Shown here: piece by piece, positions 11,514-22,435 of the stretch | Numbering within the stretch: the stretch's first letter is position 1 | How the letters are laid out: every line of letters starts with the position of its first letter | Origin: Gonatopus flavifemur | Lineage: Eukaryota > Arthropoda > Insecta > Hymenoptera > Dryinidae | DNA: 64,000 nucleotides | Assembly: GCA_018340375.1 (NCBI GenBank) | Contig: JAFFJZ010000030.1 | Span: 1,240,001-1,304,000 of the forward strand | Direction: 5' to 3' | Notes under the pieces: generated by a model | Told to the model about the DNA's origin: nothing | What the model saw: only the letters and a program-made list of their open reading frames with translations | Database searches by the model: none | Program-made: the position numbers and the translations under genes

Positions 11514-11830
11514 CACTGTTAAAAATGTTTGTGAATTTAATATACGTTCATAGAAAAAAGTACATTAATTTTCAAGGGCGCTATATGAATTTTATTCCAT
11601 ATTTGGATGTTGGAAAATCAATCACATATTTCATGAATTTCAAACAAAAGTTTTGAAATTCATTACAGTTTGTGAAAATTCATAACTGTAGATATTGAAT
11701 TTCTGTATTTATTTGAATATTGGAAAATCAATCACATATTTCTCAAATTCCAAACAACGTTTTTGATATTCATCACAGTTTATGAAAATTCATAAATGTA
11801 CATATTGAATTTTCATAATGTACATGAAAT
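11514..11830. repeat. CACTGTTAAAAA terminus plus 110-bp tandem duplication
   Basis: At 11512-11513 a TA is followed by CACTGTTAAAAATG, the same kind of end as the 29975 MITE, and the mariner homology stops exactly there. This suggests a second insertion whose right end is lost. Two diverged tandem copies of an about 110-bp unit follow (starting near 11593 and 11703), each containing GGAAAATCAATCACATATTT and a CACAGTTT(G/A)TGAAAATTCATAA block. Confidence 0.6.
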
Positions 11831-11934
11831 CAATGCGCAATTACACTTTGCGCATCTAATTATCACTTGTTCAATATGTACGATAACTCCAATGGTAAAA
11901 CATAGTATTGAAAAAAGGCACAACCCGTAGGAAA

Positions 11935-12010
11935 AATTTTCCTAAGCTTTTTCCTAGACTTTTTCCTAGACATTTTCTTAGGTATTTTCCTAGACTATTT
12001 CTTAGATAAA
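11935..12010. repeat. Short-period TTTTCCTAGA tandem repeat
   Basis: About five imperfect units of TTTTCCTAGAC(T/A) in a row. A related reverse-complement motif occurs near 2985-3020. Probably the remnant of a MITE interior. Confidence 0.5.
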
Positions 12011-12193
12011 ATCTGGGAGTTTTTGCCCAGGACAAAAAATATATAAACACGTGTCCATGGTGTTTTCACTTCTAAAAACCCTCATATATGGTGGTTCTCC
12101 CTCCAAAAAATGGTGCTGATTCAATATCTAATTGAATATGAAAGAAAAAAAAAATAATAAAATCTCGCAAGATGGAAAAAGTTTTTCTTCTGC

Positions 12194-12262
12194 AGTTTGA
12201 ATCGAACGTGGGCCTTTTCGGTGTCGAAGCCAAAGATTTACCACTGAGCCATAGACCATGTT
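12194..12262 (-). other. tRNA-like sequence (relic)
   Basis: On the minus strand there is a good A-box (TGGCTCAGTGGTAAA) and a weaker B-box (CGTTCGATTCA) at the right spacing, with a five-base anticodon-type stem (TTTGG / CCGAA). Acceptor and T stems do not pair properly, so this is a tRNA-derived SINE head or pseudogene rather than a gene. Confidence 0.45.
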
Positions 12263-12269
12263 CTTATTG

Positions 12270-12990
12270 AGACATGCAGGAAGAGGGTTTATAATTGGTG
12301 TGTGGATCATTCTTATCGCATTGCTGTAATGAGTGAATTCAAAAAGTAAATATCATTGAAAAGATCATGTATGGAAATTTAAGAAATGCGAAACATTTCC
12401 CTTGCATCTTGAGAATTGCTTGCGTTATTGATGAAAATTACGCTTCAAGAAATACCAACTTATCATTCGAGTGAATATTTTTTCTGTAAGATCTCTTTGA
12501 ACTGAATCTATGAAACAGTCTGAAATTTTCAAGGAAGAATCAGTGAAATTCATCGTAAAATCAAATCACCCCTGGTAAAAATTTCACAAATTTTTTCCTA
12601 TGACTGATGAGGCGCTAGAGAGGAAAAACTGAGCACAAAAAACTAGCGAGGTACTGGTCAATTACTGATAAGTTGAATCCAACTAGCGTTGGTTGGTCAA
12701 AACTAGTGAGCTACTTATTAGTATGTAATAAGTTGAACTAATTGATAATGTGGAGTAAAACCATCTCTAATAATTATACAAGTGCTTACTAAAATATATA
12801 TAAAATGGAGAAGAATGAATTTTTCAATTCTAAAATGAATAAAATATTGTTCACACTTGATATCGGAAATGTCAGTACCCATACAGCACGTATTGCATAA
12901 AGATTTTTAAACAGCTGAACAGGTTTTTTCATTAATTTTTACACATAATTACAGGTGATATAAATGAGAAAGAAGATGTAACAAATCTGT
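12270..12990. other. AT-rich DNA with weak internal repeats
   Basis: Around 12640-12740 the motifs ACTAGCG, ATAAGTTGAA and GGTCAA recur two or three times in both orientations, suggesting a decayed MITE. No coding frame. Confidence 0.3.
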
Positions 12991-12999
12991 TTGTATTTT

Positions 13000-14565
13000 A
13001 GAATTGAAATATAGTTTACGGATATGAGGTTGACTTCTTTGAATTGAAAAATAAAAATTAATTATTTTCGTGAAATGCGTGATCGTTAGTTCTTAATTAA
13101 TATGTATTAAAAATCTATTATTCAGTGCAACATGAATTATTGAATCAGTCATAGCTGTTGTAATATGTAAAAATCATAATTTGTTGATGCAGTGAGAATG
13201 AGTTTTATTCAAATACTTACATCAATATTTCTCAGAAAAAACTCAGAGATCAAATCATTTTTGTAGTAATATGAGTCATGAAGAACTCATTTAATAAAAA
13301 GTATTTTAAGCGAATGTTTAAAATAAATTTCAAAAAACTTGGATTATTCACATAAAGCTCGTTGGATGGTTTTACTCTTAAAGAGTACCGTCAAAGTTGA
13401 CAGTTGCAAATTGGAGAAAAAAGTCTTATTTTCTGTCTTGAATTTGTTATTAGAGTAGTGACAAACTTGTAGGCAGAGTTTGAAGGTTGGGTGAAATCCA
13501 TATTGATCAGGAAAGTCAAAACCGTATTGCAAAACTTGGAAAATCTGTTAACGTAGCTGACAATACTGGGGTATCGAGTCAGCTTTTCCTTACTACATGG
13601 AATCTAGGCAGGAGAAATGTATCAAAATTCAGTGAATTCAAGTTAGTGTCAAGTAAGAGAGGATAGAAATATTCATTGGATTTTATTGGTTATTATAAAA
13701 ATGTTGGCAAATAAGGAAAGGCTATGTAGGACTCACTGTATCATCTTTCATTATTTTTGTTTCAATAATTTTGTATTGTGGACATTTTTGTATTTTCTTA
13801 CTAATAAATTGAAGAAACAAGTGTATTGAACGTGTTTCACAAATATAATAACATTCATTCGTAGCAGCATGATACAACATTATTGAAACAAAAATATTAA
13901 AAGACGATACAGTGAGTCCTACATAGCCTTTCCTTATTTGTTGACATTTTTATAGTAACCAATAAAATCCAATGAATATTTCTGTCTTCTCTCACTCAAC
14001 ACCAACTTGAATTCACTGAATTTTGATACATTTCTCCTGCCTAGATTTCATGTAGTAAGGAAAAGCTGACTCGATACCCCAGTATTGTCAGCTACGTTAA
14101 CAGATTTTCCAAGTTTTGCAATACGGTTTCGACTTTCCTGATCAATATGGATTTCAACCAACCTTCAAACTCTTTCTACAAGTTTATCACCACTCTAATA
14201 ACAAATTCAAGACAGAAAATAAGACTTTTTTCTCCAATTTGCAAATGTCAACTTTGACAGTACTCTTCAAGAGTAAAACCATCCAACGAGCTTTATGTGA
14301 ATAATCCAAGTTTTTGGAAATTTATTTTAAACTTCCGCTTGAAAAGATTTTTAATACATAATAATTAAACAATAATGACCACACATTTCACAAAAATAAT
14401 TCATTCATTGTTTTTTATCACATAAACTTAACCTCACATCTGTCAACCGAATTGCAGTTTTCACATAAGTTAATAGATTATTATACTCAACCGATGGATT
14501 GAATCAGATATCCACGTCATTTACATTGATCTTTTCTAATAAACCACGTAGGTACCGGTTTAGCT
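13000..14565. mobile_element. Large foldback element, copy 1 (about 1.5 kb)
   Basis: The arms are long inverted copies: 13305-13740 against 13900-14335 at high identity, with weaker but clear homology continuing outward to about 13010 and 14460. The right limit, AGGTACCGGTTT, is shared with copy 2 at about 35555. Mirror ORFs appear in the arms (13344-13532 minus, 14116-14304 plus). Read outward-in, each arm also carries a decayed frame related to the 34272 peptide (DQES..RIAK..KSVN...LGRRNVSKF). No target duplication resolved. Confidence 0.7.
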
Positions 14566-14789
14566 TAGGTCGTTAGGGCGTTAGGATAGTAGATCGCGCA
14601 ACATTAGGTAGGGATTGGTTTAGGTGGTTCGATTCTTTTCGAGGTTTCCAATTTTCTCTCCATGACATGAGAACGTAGTGAACAACGTGGTCGACAATCT
14701 GCAAGTGTTCTCCTCCGAAACATGATTTTTGATTAAAATTCAGTTTTTTATTTTTAAAGACATTTTGGGCCAAAGCATCCAATCCCCTG

Positions 14790-15437
14790 TTATAGTCTCA
14801 TTCGGTTTGAACAGCTCATAATGTGTAATGATACACCTTGTTGATCCCACCAAATACAGAGAAGAAGCTTCGAACCATGGATATTTGGTTTTGTGGACGA
14901 TGTTGATGCAAGGTCAGGCTTCCCCCATGATTTTCTACGCTTTGGATCATCATAGTGTATCCATTTTTCAACGCCAGTCACGATACGGTGCAAAAAACCT
15001 TTTCTCTTCTGCCGTTGAAGCATTAGTTCACACGTGACAAAACGCCGTTCGATGTCTCTTGGCTTCAATTCATACAGCACCCAATGTCCTTGCTTCTGGA
15101 TCATTTCTAACATTTTTAGACGTTTTGAAACAGTTGACTCATCAACTTGTGATTATTTTCCAAGTTCTGCTAGCGTCTGAGATCGGTCTTCATCGAGTAA
15201 TTCCTCCAATTCTCTGTCTCCAAATTTTTTTGGTGCGCCAGAACGTTCTTTATCCTCAAGCTCAAAATCATTATTTTCAAAGCGTCGAAACCAGTCTCTG
15301 CATATCATATCCGTCAGAGGATTGTCACCATAAGTCTCAACAAGAATTCTATGTGCTTCAACTGCAGATTCCTTTTGAATAAAGTAGTACAATAAAATTC
15401 CCCGCAAATACACTTTAGTTGGCACAAAAATAGACAT
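14790..15437 (-). pseudogene. Mauritiana-like mariner transposase, dead copy
   Basis: ATG at 15437 on the minus strand. It reads MSIFVPTKVYLRGILLYYF, then RILVETYGDNPLTDMICRDW and LEDKERSGAPKKFGDRELEE. One in-frame TAA follows LAELGK (near 15150-15152). The frame then continues to HRIVTGVEKWIHYDDPKRRKSW and SKLLLCIWWDQQGVS. The first catalytic aspartate (normally in TGDEKW) is valine here. After GVS the frame shifts and the remaining sequence to about 14573 is unrecognisable, so the other two aspartates are lost. It is distinct in sequence from the copy at 10511. Confidence 0.8.
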
Positions 15438-15485
15438 TTTCAAAACTAATGAACAATTAATTTGTTTACACTAAAGTGAACTATT

Positions 15486-15657
15486 CATCATCATCATGAA
15501 TAAATCAGTCTTATGACTGGTTTGATGAAATCCTCCAACCCTGTCTATTATCCGCTAGACGCTTAATTTCTACATATCTACGACAACCCTTATCTTGTAT
15601 AATTTGCTTCATATAACTTGATCTAGGTCTACCTTTTCAAGTTTTACCAGTCATTAC
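15486..15657 (-). mobile_element. RTE-like 3' fragment with 9-bp target duplication
   Basis: A 172-bp, 5'-truncated RTE end. On the plus strand it starts with CAT triplets and contains CAGTCTTATGACTGG, GATGAAATCCTCCAACC and TCTACGACAACCCTTAT. TGAACTATT is present immediately on both sides (15477-15485 and 15658-15666), an exact 9-bp duplication. It landed about 50 bp upstream of the start codon of the mariner at 15437. Confidence 0.9.
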
Positions 15658-15889
15658 TGAACTATTATACACTGAAATTTCAGGTTAGATACTAGTACTT
15701 CTCTGCAAGTACGTTACAATTCGAAATTTCAAGCACGGAGTACGGTTAGTGCCATCTGTGATGAAACAGCGAGAACTTATTGATTTTTTGTTTTCATAAT
15801 ATCTCAAGGTGGATCAACCTGGAATTTCGTCGTCTCCTCGTTAGTTGTTCTTTCCAAACTATGTACATACCCATGCAAAAATATAACAG

Positions 15890-16290
15890 TTTTACAAGGC
15901 TGACCCAGCCCTAACAAGCATTGGCGGAGTCTTAGGAGAAAACCTGACTAAGGGCTGAAATGATAACATTGTTTCAGCAATTAACGAGCCTCAATTTTAA
16001 CGCCTCGGGCAACGGTGGTGAAAGGTCGCCAATGCTGGCGTAGGCTTGATGCAATGGTTCTGTTGCTGATACAAAATTATTGCTTTCAAACCAATGTTGG
16101 CCCAATCCTGAATCAATGCTGGCACAAATTTGCGCCAAACCTGTTCTCAAACTTCTCATCTTCGTATTGCCGTCACAGGCTCTATCGTTGATCGATGTTG
16201 GCCCAATTTGAATCCCCTACGCCTGGCTGCCATGCCATTGTCCGTGTTTACCATTGGCGAAATCGCTAAATTTCTACATGGGCAATTTGC
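15890..16290. other. Unclassified GC-richer segment with CCAATGTTGGCCC motifs
   Basis: CCAATG(T/C)TGGC and related motifs recur in both orientations at about 16030, 16090 and 16195, which suggests a decayed palindrome. Similar words occur at 44466-44545. No convincing coding frame. Confidence 0.3.
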
Positions 16291-16302
16291 CCATTCTGTT
16301 GC

Positions 16303-17206
16303 ATTTCCCTGACCGCTGACCATCCTGTATCTGTTCCATGCTCTTTTAGGATATAGCTTCAGAATTTGTCCATAATCATTATTCTAATAGACATTGAAAG
16401 TTTTTTGCAAAAAGGCGATTTTTCACTAAAAAAGTGTTCGACCCAAAATTTTTATATGAGACCAATAATATACACATCTTTTCCCAGGGAGGAAAATATT
16501 TTTGAGTGGTAAATTTCAAGATATATATGGTCCGAACAATTCACCACGGTACTTCCCGGAGTGGCGTCCAGAATGGACATTTCTTTGAAAAATGTCGGGA
16601 CGCTGCTATTCGAAAACTGTGAGCTTTTTGAAATAAAATTTTCAAATCAATTTGAGATTTCGCCTTCGGAAGCTATCAGCTTCTAGGAAAAGCTGTGAGG
16701 AACTAAGTTGCTTGGAATCCATCAAGGAATGTACTCTAACTTTCTCAGCATTCTTTGAATTTTCAAAAACTTAAAATAAATTTTTCAACGTGTCACCAAA
16801 CAAATTTGAAGAAACTCCAGTGTATTTTTCAATAAATTCTGAGAACTTTTCCCTTTTGATATATTTTCTTCTAAACGCTGACGCAGTTGGTCAACATCAG
16901 CGTTCTAAAATTTTTCAGAAAAATTCTCATTTCGGACGTCATTTTGGAGTACGCCATGTTAAAGTTCTCACTCCGGACTGTGAATATCATGGAATTTGAA
17001 ACACGGAAACACTTTTCTACCCGGAAAGGATGTGTATATAATCGTTTTCATATAAAAAGTTCAGGTCAAAAATGTTGGTCAGTCAAAAATCGCCTTTTTT
17101 GCAACAAACTGTTGATGTGTATTTGAACAATGATTGCAGACAAATTCTGAAGCTATATTCTAAAACAACATGGAACAGATATAGGGTGGCCAGCGGTCAG
17201 GGAAAT
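16303..17206. mobile_element. Foldback element, about 0.9 kb
   Basis: ATTTCCCTGACCGCTG at 16303 is mirrored by CAGCGGTCAGGGAAAT ending at 17206. Arms of about 150-200 bp continue inward through ATCTGTTCCATG and TTCAGAATTTGT. Weaker inverted similarity extends outside these points (GGCCCATT motif). The interior (16480-17000) contains CATTTC..GGACG and CTTTTCC motifs but no protein. A one-arm relative lies at 3060-3330. Confidence 0.65.
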
Positions 17207-17715
17207 CTAATGAAATGGGCCAATTGTGTATGTGTTTTGAAAAGAATAACCAATGAGGAGAAGACGAAATTCCAGGTTTAGCCACCCTCAGATAATATGA
17301 AAAATTCCTCGTTTGTGTTGAAAAACAAAAACTCATACCATGCTTCGATGATGGTTTTATGGTGGTGATGTGATGGGACATTGTCATTCGGGACAAACAC
17401 CAAACACCATTCGGGACATTGAGATGCTACCGGATGATAGGAACAGAAATATCCGCATGATAACGATATTTACCAAATTTTCAAATTTCGTTTCGAAGTT
17501 ATGTACTTACCTTTTTCTTCCCTTACTTCCAATTCGTTCGAAATTGAGATCATACAACTAACATCTCGTGAACTGAATATTCTCAGAGTTCCATGGAATT
17601 CGGATGATAGGAACATAAGGAAGGCGTGGTTTCAAAACATTGTCAAAAAATGCAGATTACAAACAAAAAATTTCCAAAGTTTCCAATCGATTGGAATGAA
17701 ACCTATTTGGGATAA
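17207..17715. other. Flank of dispersed repeat, then no feature
   Basis: 17207-17310 continues the homology with 3230-3330. Beyond that (17320-17715) the short frames at 17370-17561 and 17501-17737 have no recognised motif, and I see nothing else. Confidence 0.4.
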
Positions 17716-17718
17716 CTA

Positions 17719-17979
17719 CACGGAGAGAAATTTGTAACAGAGATCCCCATAATAATAGCAGTTTTGGGACACATGGGCATTCATGAACATTTCACCTTTG
17801 ATTCGTAGTAATTTTTTTTAAACTTATAGTAATATGTGTCAGAGGCAAAGTTATTTTCACCAAAATAAGGTATGGATTACCATAATTGAAGGAGGAGTGC
17901 ACATAAATGCTCATGTGTCACAAAACTGCCATTATTATGGTAAACCCTGCTACACATTTCCCATACGTTTTTCTCCGTG
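17719..17979. mobile_element. MITE, 261 bp, CACGGAGA termini
   Basis: Left CACGGAGAGAAA and right (reverse complement) CACGGAGAAAAA are followed by matching arms containing CCATAATAAT(A/G)GCAGTTTTG and GACACATG(G/A)GCAT. TA is present immediately on both sides (17717-17718, 17980-17981). Non-coding. Confidence 0.85.
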
Positions 17980-17984
17980 TATCA

Positions 17985-18370
17985 GATCATAACTAGGACC
18001 TGATATAAGTTCTGTTGGAATCGGATAATAAAGAGCGGAGATATGCACGGGCACGAAATCACGGTTCTTGATCATGTTTTTCTCACCCCTTCTATTCTTC
18101 AGTGAGAATCAGGTTGAAACTCATAGGACACTATTGTCGACCCCGCACGTAACTGTGGTAAAAATTTCATACTGATCGGATAGATAGAACTCGAGTTCCG
18201 TACGCTCGTACGAACGTACAGACAGACACCCTACAGACGGACACGAAACCAAAATTGCTCCTTGAGTTCTGAGAAGCATTTTGGTGTAATATCAAAATGA
18301 GAAGAAATTTTCGTTTGGGAGGCAAAAAATTTGTCGACCCCCCAAACCGATCACTAAGCTCCCTTTTAAC
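17985..18370 (-). repeat. Inverted relative of the 51-52 kb tandem repeat
   Basis: The reverse complement of this stretch has the same landmarks as 51250-51540: ACCAAAATG(C/T)T(T/C)CTCAGAA, a GTCTGTCTGT tract, GCATATCTCCGCT(C/T) with TATTATCCGAT, and GAGTTTCAACCTGA in the related position. The 157-residue minus frame at 18167-18640 is a chance read through this repeat and the adjoining SINE. Confidence 0.65.
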
Positions 18371-18436
18371 GAGGTGGCAAAAAATTATATGAAAATTCAT
18401 CACAAATTGATATTTTGGAGTTAATGGGTCAAGACA

Positions 18437-18741
18437 GCGGCTCCATGGCTGACTGGTTAGCGCACTAACTTTCAGACATGGATGTCCGTCAGGCTTGGGG
18501 GTTCGAATCCCTGACCAATCAGTTGCCTTTCTCGCTAGCGGTAATGCTGCGACAGGAGAAATGGCGGTTGGTGCGTCAACCAAAGTTACCCCGAAAGCGG
18601 ATACCACACCGTATAGGGGAGACAGCGGTTGATAGGTCAAGGAATCTTACTTCCGCCGCGTAGGTTAGGTTGGAGGTTTCCTCCCCCGGTCCAATTGGCT
18701 CTGGCAGCGTAAGGTGACCGGGTTAACAAAATTAGATAAAA
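18437..18741 (+). mobile_element. tRNA-derived SINE, 305 bp, 14-bp target duplication
   Basis: The 5' head is tRNA-like, with A-box TGGCTGACTGGTTAGCG and B-box GGTTCGAATCC (about 18507-18517). A body without coding potential follows and ends in an A-rich tail near 18728-18741. AATGGGTCAAGACA flanks it exactly on both sides (18423-18436 and 18742-18755). Such elements are transcribed by RNA polymerase III from the internal boxes and inserted by a partner LINE (family knowledge). The identical duplication and clean boxes suggest a fairly recent insertion. Confidence 0.9.
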
Positions 18742-18755
18742 AATGGGTCAAGACA

Positions 18756-19210
18756 CAACGTCAATTTGAACACAGTCGGAACTCTATATTCAACTGTTCG
18801 AGACTGAATTATCTCTTTATCGAACTTCCTTCCCATTCGTACAAGAAGAAATGAAGGAGAAGGGACAGAGAAAAATTGCATATAGAGAGGTCCGACTGTA
18901 TGAATATATTGCTTTAGGTCAATCCATAACAGTATTTCGTTGAAAGGATACTCTGTTACTATCCGAACACGTTTTTTGCAACAAAAGAAAGTGATCTGAG
19001 TTAATTTTCTGATGACTTCCAAACTTCAATAAGAAGGGATCTATAACATTTTCGAGTCTGATGCATTAAAGAACTTTTTGATATCATTTAGAAAACATAA
19101 TAGATGTTTGAAATGTGAAAGTGCAAACATTTTTACTGAAAGATTGAGTTGAAAAATTTTACTTTTCGATAGTTTTACGGTGGTATATAGTTAACCCGAC
19201 TAGTAATAAG
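18756..19210. other. No recognisable feature
   Basis: AT-rich DNA. The 96-residue minus frame at 18732-19022 overlaps the SINE duplication and has no motif I recognise. Confidence 0.4.
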
Positions 19211-19214
19211 CCCG

Positions 19215-19430
19215 ACTCTACAGTGGGGCTCAATTAGCCCTTATGTGAATAAACCCGAATGGGCTGTTGATACGAAAGAACATAGACCCCACTGAAGTTG
19301 GACCTGAAAACTCACCATGTGTTACTAGTCATATTACAATCATCGTAATAGTTAACAGTTTCTTTTCAGGTTTATCTTCTTTCAGGCCAACAGCCCATTC
19401 GGGCTCATTCACATACGGGCCGATTGAGAT
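19215..19430. repeat. Foldback, about 215 bp, CCCGAATGGGCTGTTG arms
   Basis: GGCTCAATTAGCCCTTATGT then GAATAAACCCGAATGGGCTG (19226-19265) is mirrored at 19385-19430. The outer right part continues into the dispersed repeat shared with 3640-3885. Confidence 0.65.
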
Positions 19431-19612
19431 GTATCGACTGTACTATTATTGATTCATCACTAGAAATGTTTGATGATCCCACTTGAAATCACTAGTTGTT
19501 AGGCAATGACAGTCATTCGGAGTTCTCTCATACCACCAGTTTTGCACCACCCTCGCCCTATCTCAAGATCTGTATCGGAATCGATATTCAATGATAGGAT
19601 ATCGGAGTGAAG
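19370..19612. repeat. Dispersed repeat, copy 2 (paired with 3640-3885)
   Basis: Same ordered blocks as the first copy. The RTE copy starts directly after this repeat, at 19613, following ATCGGAGTGAAGG. Confidence 0.65.
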
Positions 19613-21421
19613 GATCATCATCATCTTGAAGTAATCAGTCTAATCACTGGTTTGATGAAATCCTCCAACCCTATCTACTATCCGCTAGACGCTTAATTCC
19701 TACATATCTACAACAACCCTTATCTTGTATAATTTGCTTTATATAACTCAACCTAGGTCTACCTTTGTAAGTTTCACCATTCATTTTTCTTGTAATATTG
19801 TTTCCAATAAACTATCATGCCTTTATGTGTGTCCTATCACATTACTTCTTCTTTCTACGACATGTTTCATAAGACTTCTTTTTTCATTTACCGTCTTAAG
19901 TACTTCTTCATTTTTTACATTCTCTATCTACTCTATTCTAAGCATCCTTCTAACACCACATTTCAAGAGCTTCAAGTCTTCGTTGGTCCGTTTTTCCAAT
20001 TGTCCAAGTTTCGCAACCATATAATGCTGTGCTCCAAACGTAACTCTTCAAGAATTTCTTCTTTACTGCTGAGATAATATTCTTTGAGCATTCTGTTTCT
20101 TCTGGTGAAAAGCCGGTTCCTTGTGCTATTCTTGCTCTTATATCTCTTTCGCTTTCACCGTAATTATGCTTTCGACGTATTTAAATTCTTCCGTTTGCTG
20201 AATTGTCTCCGCATCTCTTTTGATTTTCGTTCTTCTTGATGTTTTCGCTGTTGTAGAGATCATGAATTTTGTTTTGTCCTCATTCATATTCATACAATAG
20301 TTTTCTAGTAATATTGTTTTCATAGTGTTGAGAATATTTTCCAACTGAACACCACTCGTAGAGTGGAAGAGTGGAAGAGTTTGAGGAAGAAAATTAACGT
20401 AGAAAGCTCTGAAGGACATTTCTTCCTCCCGCTTTCCACCTTGAGGGGTCACTCGAATTGTTTCATAGCCTCGGGCCTCAACACCTCTTAATCCGGCCTT
20501 GTTGCTCCTTCACTTCGTTTATCGCTTCTTCTATATATAAAGTGAAAATCAATGGTGATAGTGAGCATCTTTGTCTCACCCCCCTTTCAATTTGTGCTTC
20601 TCCTTCTTGACCCTCTATTTCCATTATTCCGGTTTGATTCTTATATAAGTCATATATTATTCTCCTATCCTTAAAATTAATTCCTATCTTCTTCGAAATC
20701 GCGAACATTCCCTCCGAATTTCAAATTATCGAATGCTTTTTGTATATCTACAAAACCTATATGCGCAGACTTTTTCAACTCTGTATTTTTCTCTACTACT
20801 GTTCTGAGTGCTGATATTGCTTCTCGCGTTCCCCTATTTTTCCTAAAACCGAACTGATCCTCTGCTGATCTACTCTTTATTTTATTTTCTATCCTCCCGT
20901 ATATAATTTTGGTCAGTAAGCATGTGAAGTTGAACTGATCGTTCTGTAATTCTCGCATTTGCCTGCTCCTTGTTTTTTTTGAATGGTGACAATTTTATTC
21001 TTTTGGGAATCTTTCGGTACCTCTCCATTTTTGTACATATCTCTCACTAATTCAAACAGTGCGTCGCAAGTTCTTTGACTGGAGGCTCTGATAATGCCCG
21101 CACTTATGCCATCTACTCCTGGTGCTTTATTATTTCTCAATTTTTTCGCAGCCATGTCGAATTCTGATCTCAAAATCGAATCTCTCAATTCTTTTTCTTC
21201 AACTTCTTCCTCCCTCTCGGAGAATTCCATATTATCGATTCTTTTATACAGATCTTCTAAATGATCAATCTATTGTTCTATCTTTTCCTCCGTTCTTATC
21301 AAATGTCTTCCTAGAGAATTTTCAATCTTATTCCTTCTAGATTTCATTTGTCCAAAAGATCTCTTAACAATGCTATATGCCTCATCTATTTCCCCTAAAT
21401 GTAATCTTACTTCTATATTTT
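19613..21421 (-). mobile_element. RTE/BovB-like LINE, 5'-truncated copy
   Basis: About 1.8 kb in reverse orientation, sharing its 3' end (CAT-triplet tail at 19619-19630) with the copies at 4471, 15486 and 47877. Homology to the long copy stops at 21421, exactly where the next MITE begins. It has frameshifts, stops and an internal replacement near 20365-20470. Confidence 0.85.
19680..21400 (-). pseudogene. RTE-like reverse transcriptase, fragmented
   Basis: On the minus strand the pieces read in order: 21230-20913 (NNKAPGVDGISAGIIRASS, finger region), 20958-20677 (GFRKNRGTREAISALRTV; FVDIQKAFDN, RT motif A with its aspartates), 20708-20478 (GVRQRCSLSPLIFTLYIEE, motif B) and 20452-20138 (CMNMNEDKTKFMI, thumb-side region). 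The catalytic FADD motif expected between the last two is gone, replaced by about 100 bp of unrelated sequence. A deletion also follows motif A. Catalytically dead. Confidence 0.8.
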
Positions 21422-21791
21422 CCCGGGAAAAAAAATTCCACATATGGACCCATATATGGATTCATATATGGTCATATAAGAAAGTGGAGAATCCATCAGC
21501 ATTGATCTCACTTCTCTCTCCTTTGGTTTTTCATCACGTTCCATAAAAAATCGTGACATTTTTTTGTCCATGTATGGATGTATATGATACTGTATGATTG
21601 AACATGATCACATATGGCCATGTACAGTCTCATGAATACATGATCATATATGGCCAAAATCCATGTATGCTCATATATGGTCTCATATATGTTTATATAT
21701 GTTCATATGTATTTCATATATGTTCATATATGATTCATATATGATTCATATACGCTCATTTACAACCATATATGAATTATTTTTTCTCGGG
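21422..21791. mobile_element. MITE with CCCGGGAAAAAA termini and CATATATGG core
   Basis: CCCGGGAAAAAAAATTC at the left and (reverse complement) CCCGAGAAAAAATAATTC at the right bracket 370 bp, much of it short-period CATATATGG / TCATATATG repeats. It abuts the truncated 5' end of the RTE copy. No flanking duplication could be resolved. Confidence 0.65.
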
Positions 21792-22160
21792 TTGACATTT
21801 TTCTTCTGACCATTGTTGTTCTGCTTTCCTGCTCTTGGAGTGAAGGATATCAATAATAAATATCGATATTTTCGGAATGTAATATCGATATATATCGGAC
21901 ATCTGTACTCCATTCGCAATTTGATATTTGAAAAAATATTTTTTTTTGCTCGCTGTGCTTGCATGTTCAGAATTTCAATGGTTTACAGTGGTTGCAGTGA
22001 TATTTCAGTGATGTATACAGTCACTATGACCAATTATAAGGATATTGCTTGGGTACCGAGTAAGTCATGAGGCTCTGACCATTAAACTCACAAAGGGTTA
22101 AACATCCTGAAAATTTAGCGTTTCCACCAACACTGACGACGAGCAATGGCTTGAGCCAAT
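21792..22160. other. Spacer, no recognisable gene
   Basis: Short frames on both strands (21746-21964 minus, 21813-22070 plus) overlap each other and show no motif. Confidence 0.35.
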
Positions 22161-22164
22161 CGGA

Positions 22165-22379
22165 CACAGAAAAAAAAACTATCTTGTATCAAGAAAATAT
22201 TGTTTTCGTTATATATGAAACACGGATTGTCTCAGTTCAATGCGATTTGCTTCGAATCAAGAATTTTGTTTTTTCCTGTGTTCGATTCAAAGAAAATTGA
22301 ATTGAACTGAGACAATCCGTGTTCCATATACAACGAAAACAATATTGTCTTGATACAAGATATAGTTTGTTTTTCTGTG
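22165..22379. mobile_element. Foldback, 215 bp, CACAGAAAAA termini
   Basis: Nearly full-length palindrome. Arms share CACAGAAAAA, CTTGTATCAAGA, AATATTGTTTTCGTT and GGATTGTCTCAGTTCAAT; the centre is near 22270. The flanking dinucleotides (GA, CA) do not match. Confidence 0.8.
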
Positions 22380-22435
22380 CAGAGGATTTATATTAAGCCA
22401 ACGTTCATTGACAATAAAGGTATTATCGTTCCCTT

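Noticed and set aside
13000..14565. CRISPR-like or phage-like arrays among the many short repeats
   Set aside because: The repeats are inverted arms or short-period words without regular unique spacers, and nothing in the window is prokaryotic.
14566..14630. Several TTAGG words (the insect telomere unit)
   Set aside because: Only four or five imperfect, irregularly spaced occurrences next to a mariner remnant. No tandem array, so not telomeric or interstitial telomeric DNA.
18167..18640. 157-residue minus-strand ORF
   Set aside because: Spans the junction between a dispersed repeat and the SINE, including the SINE target duplication, so it cannot be one gene.
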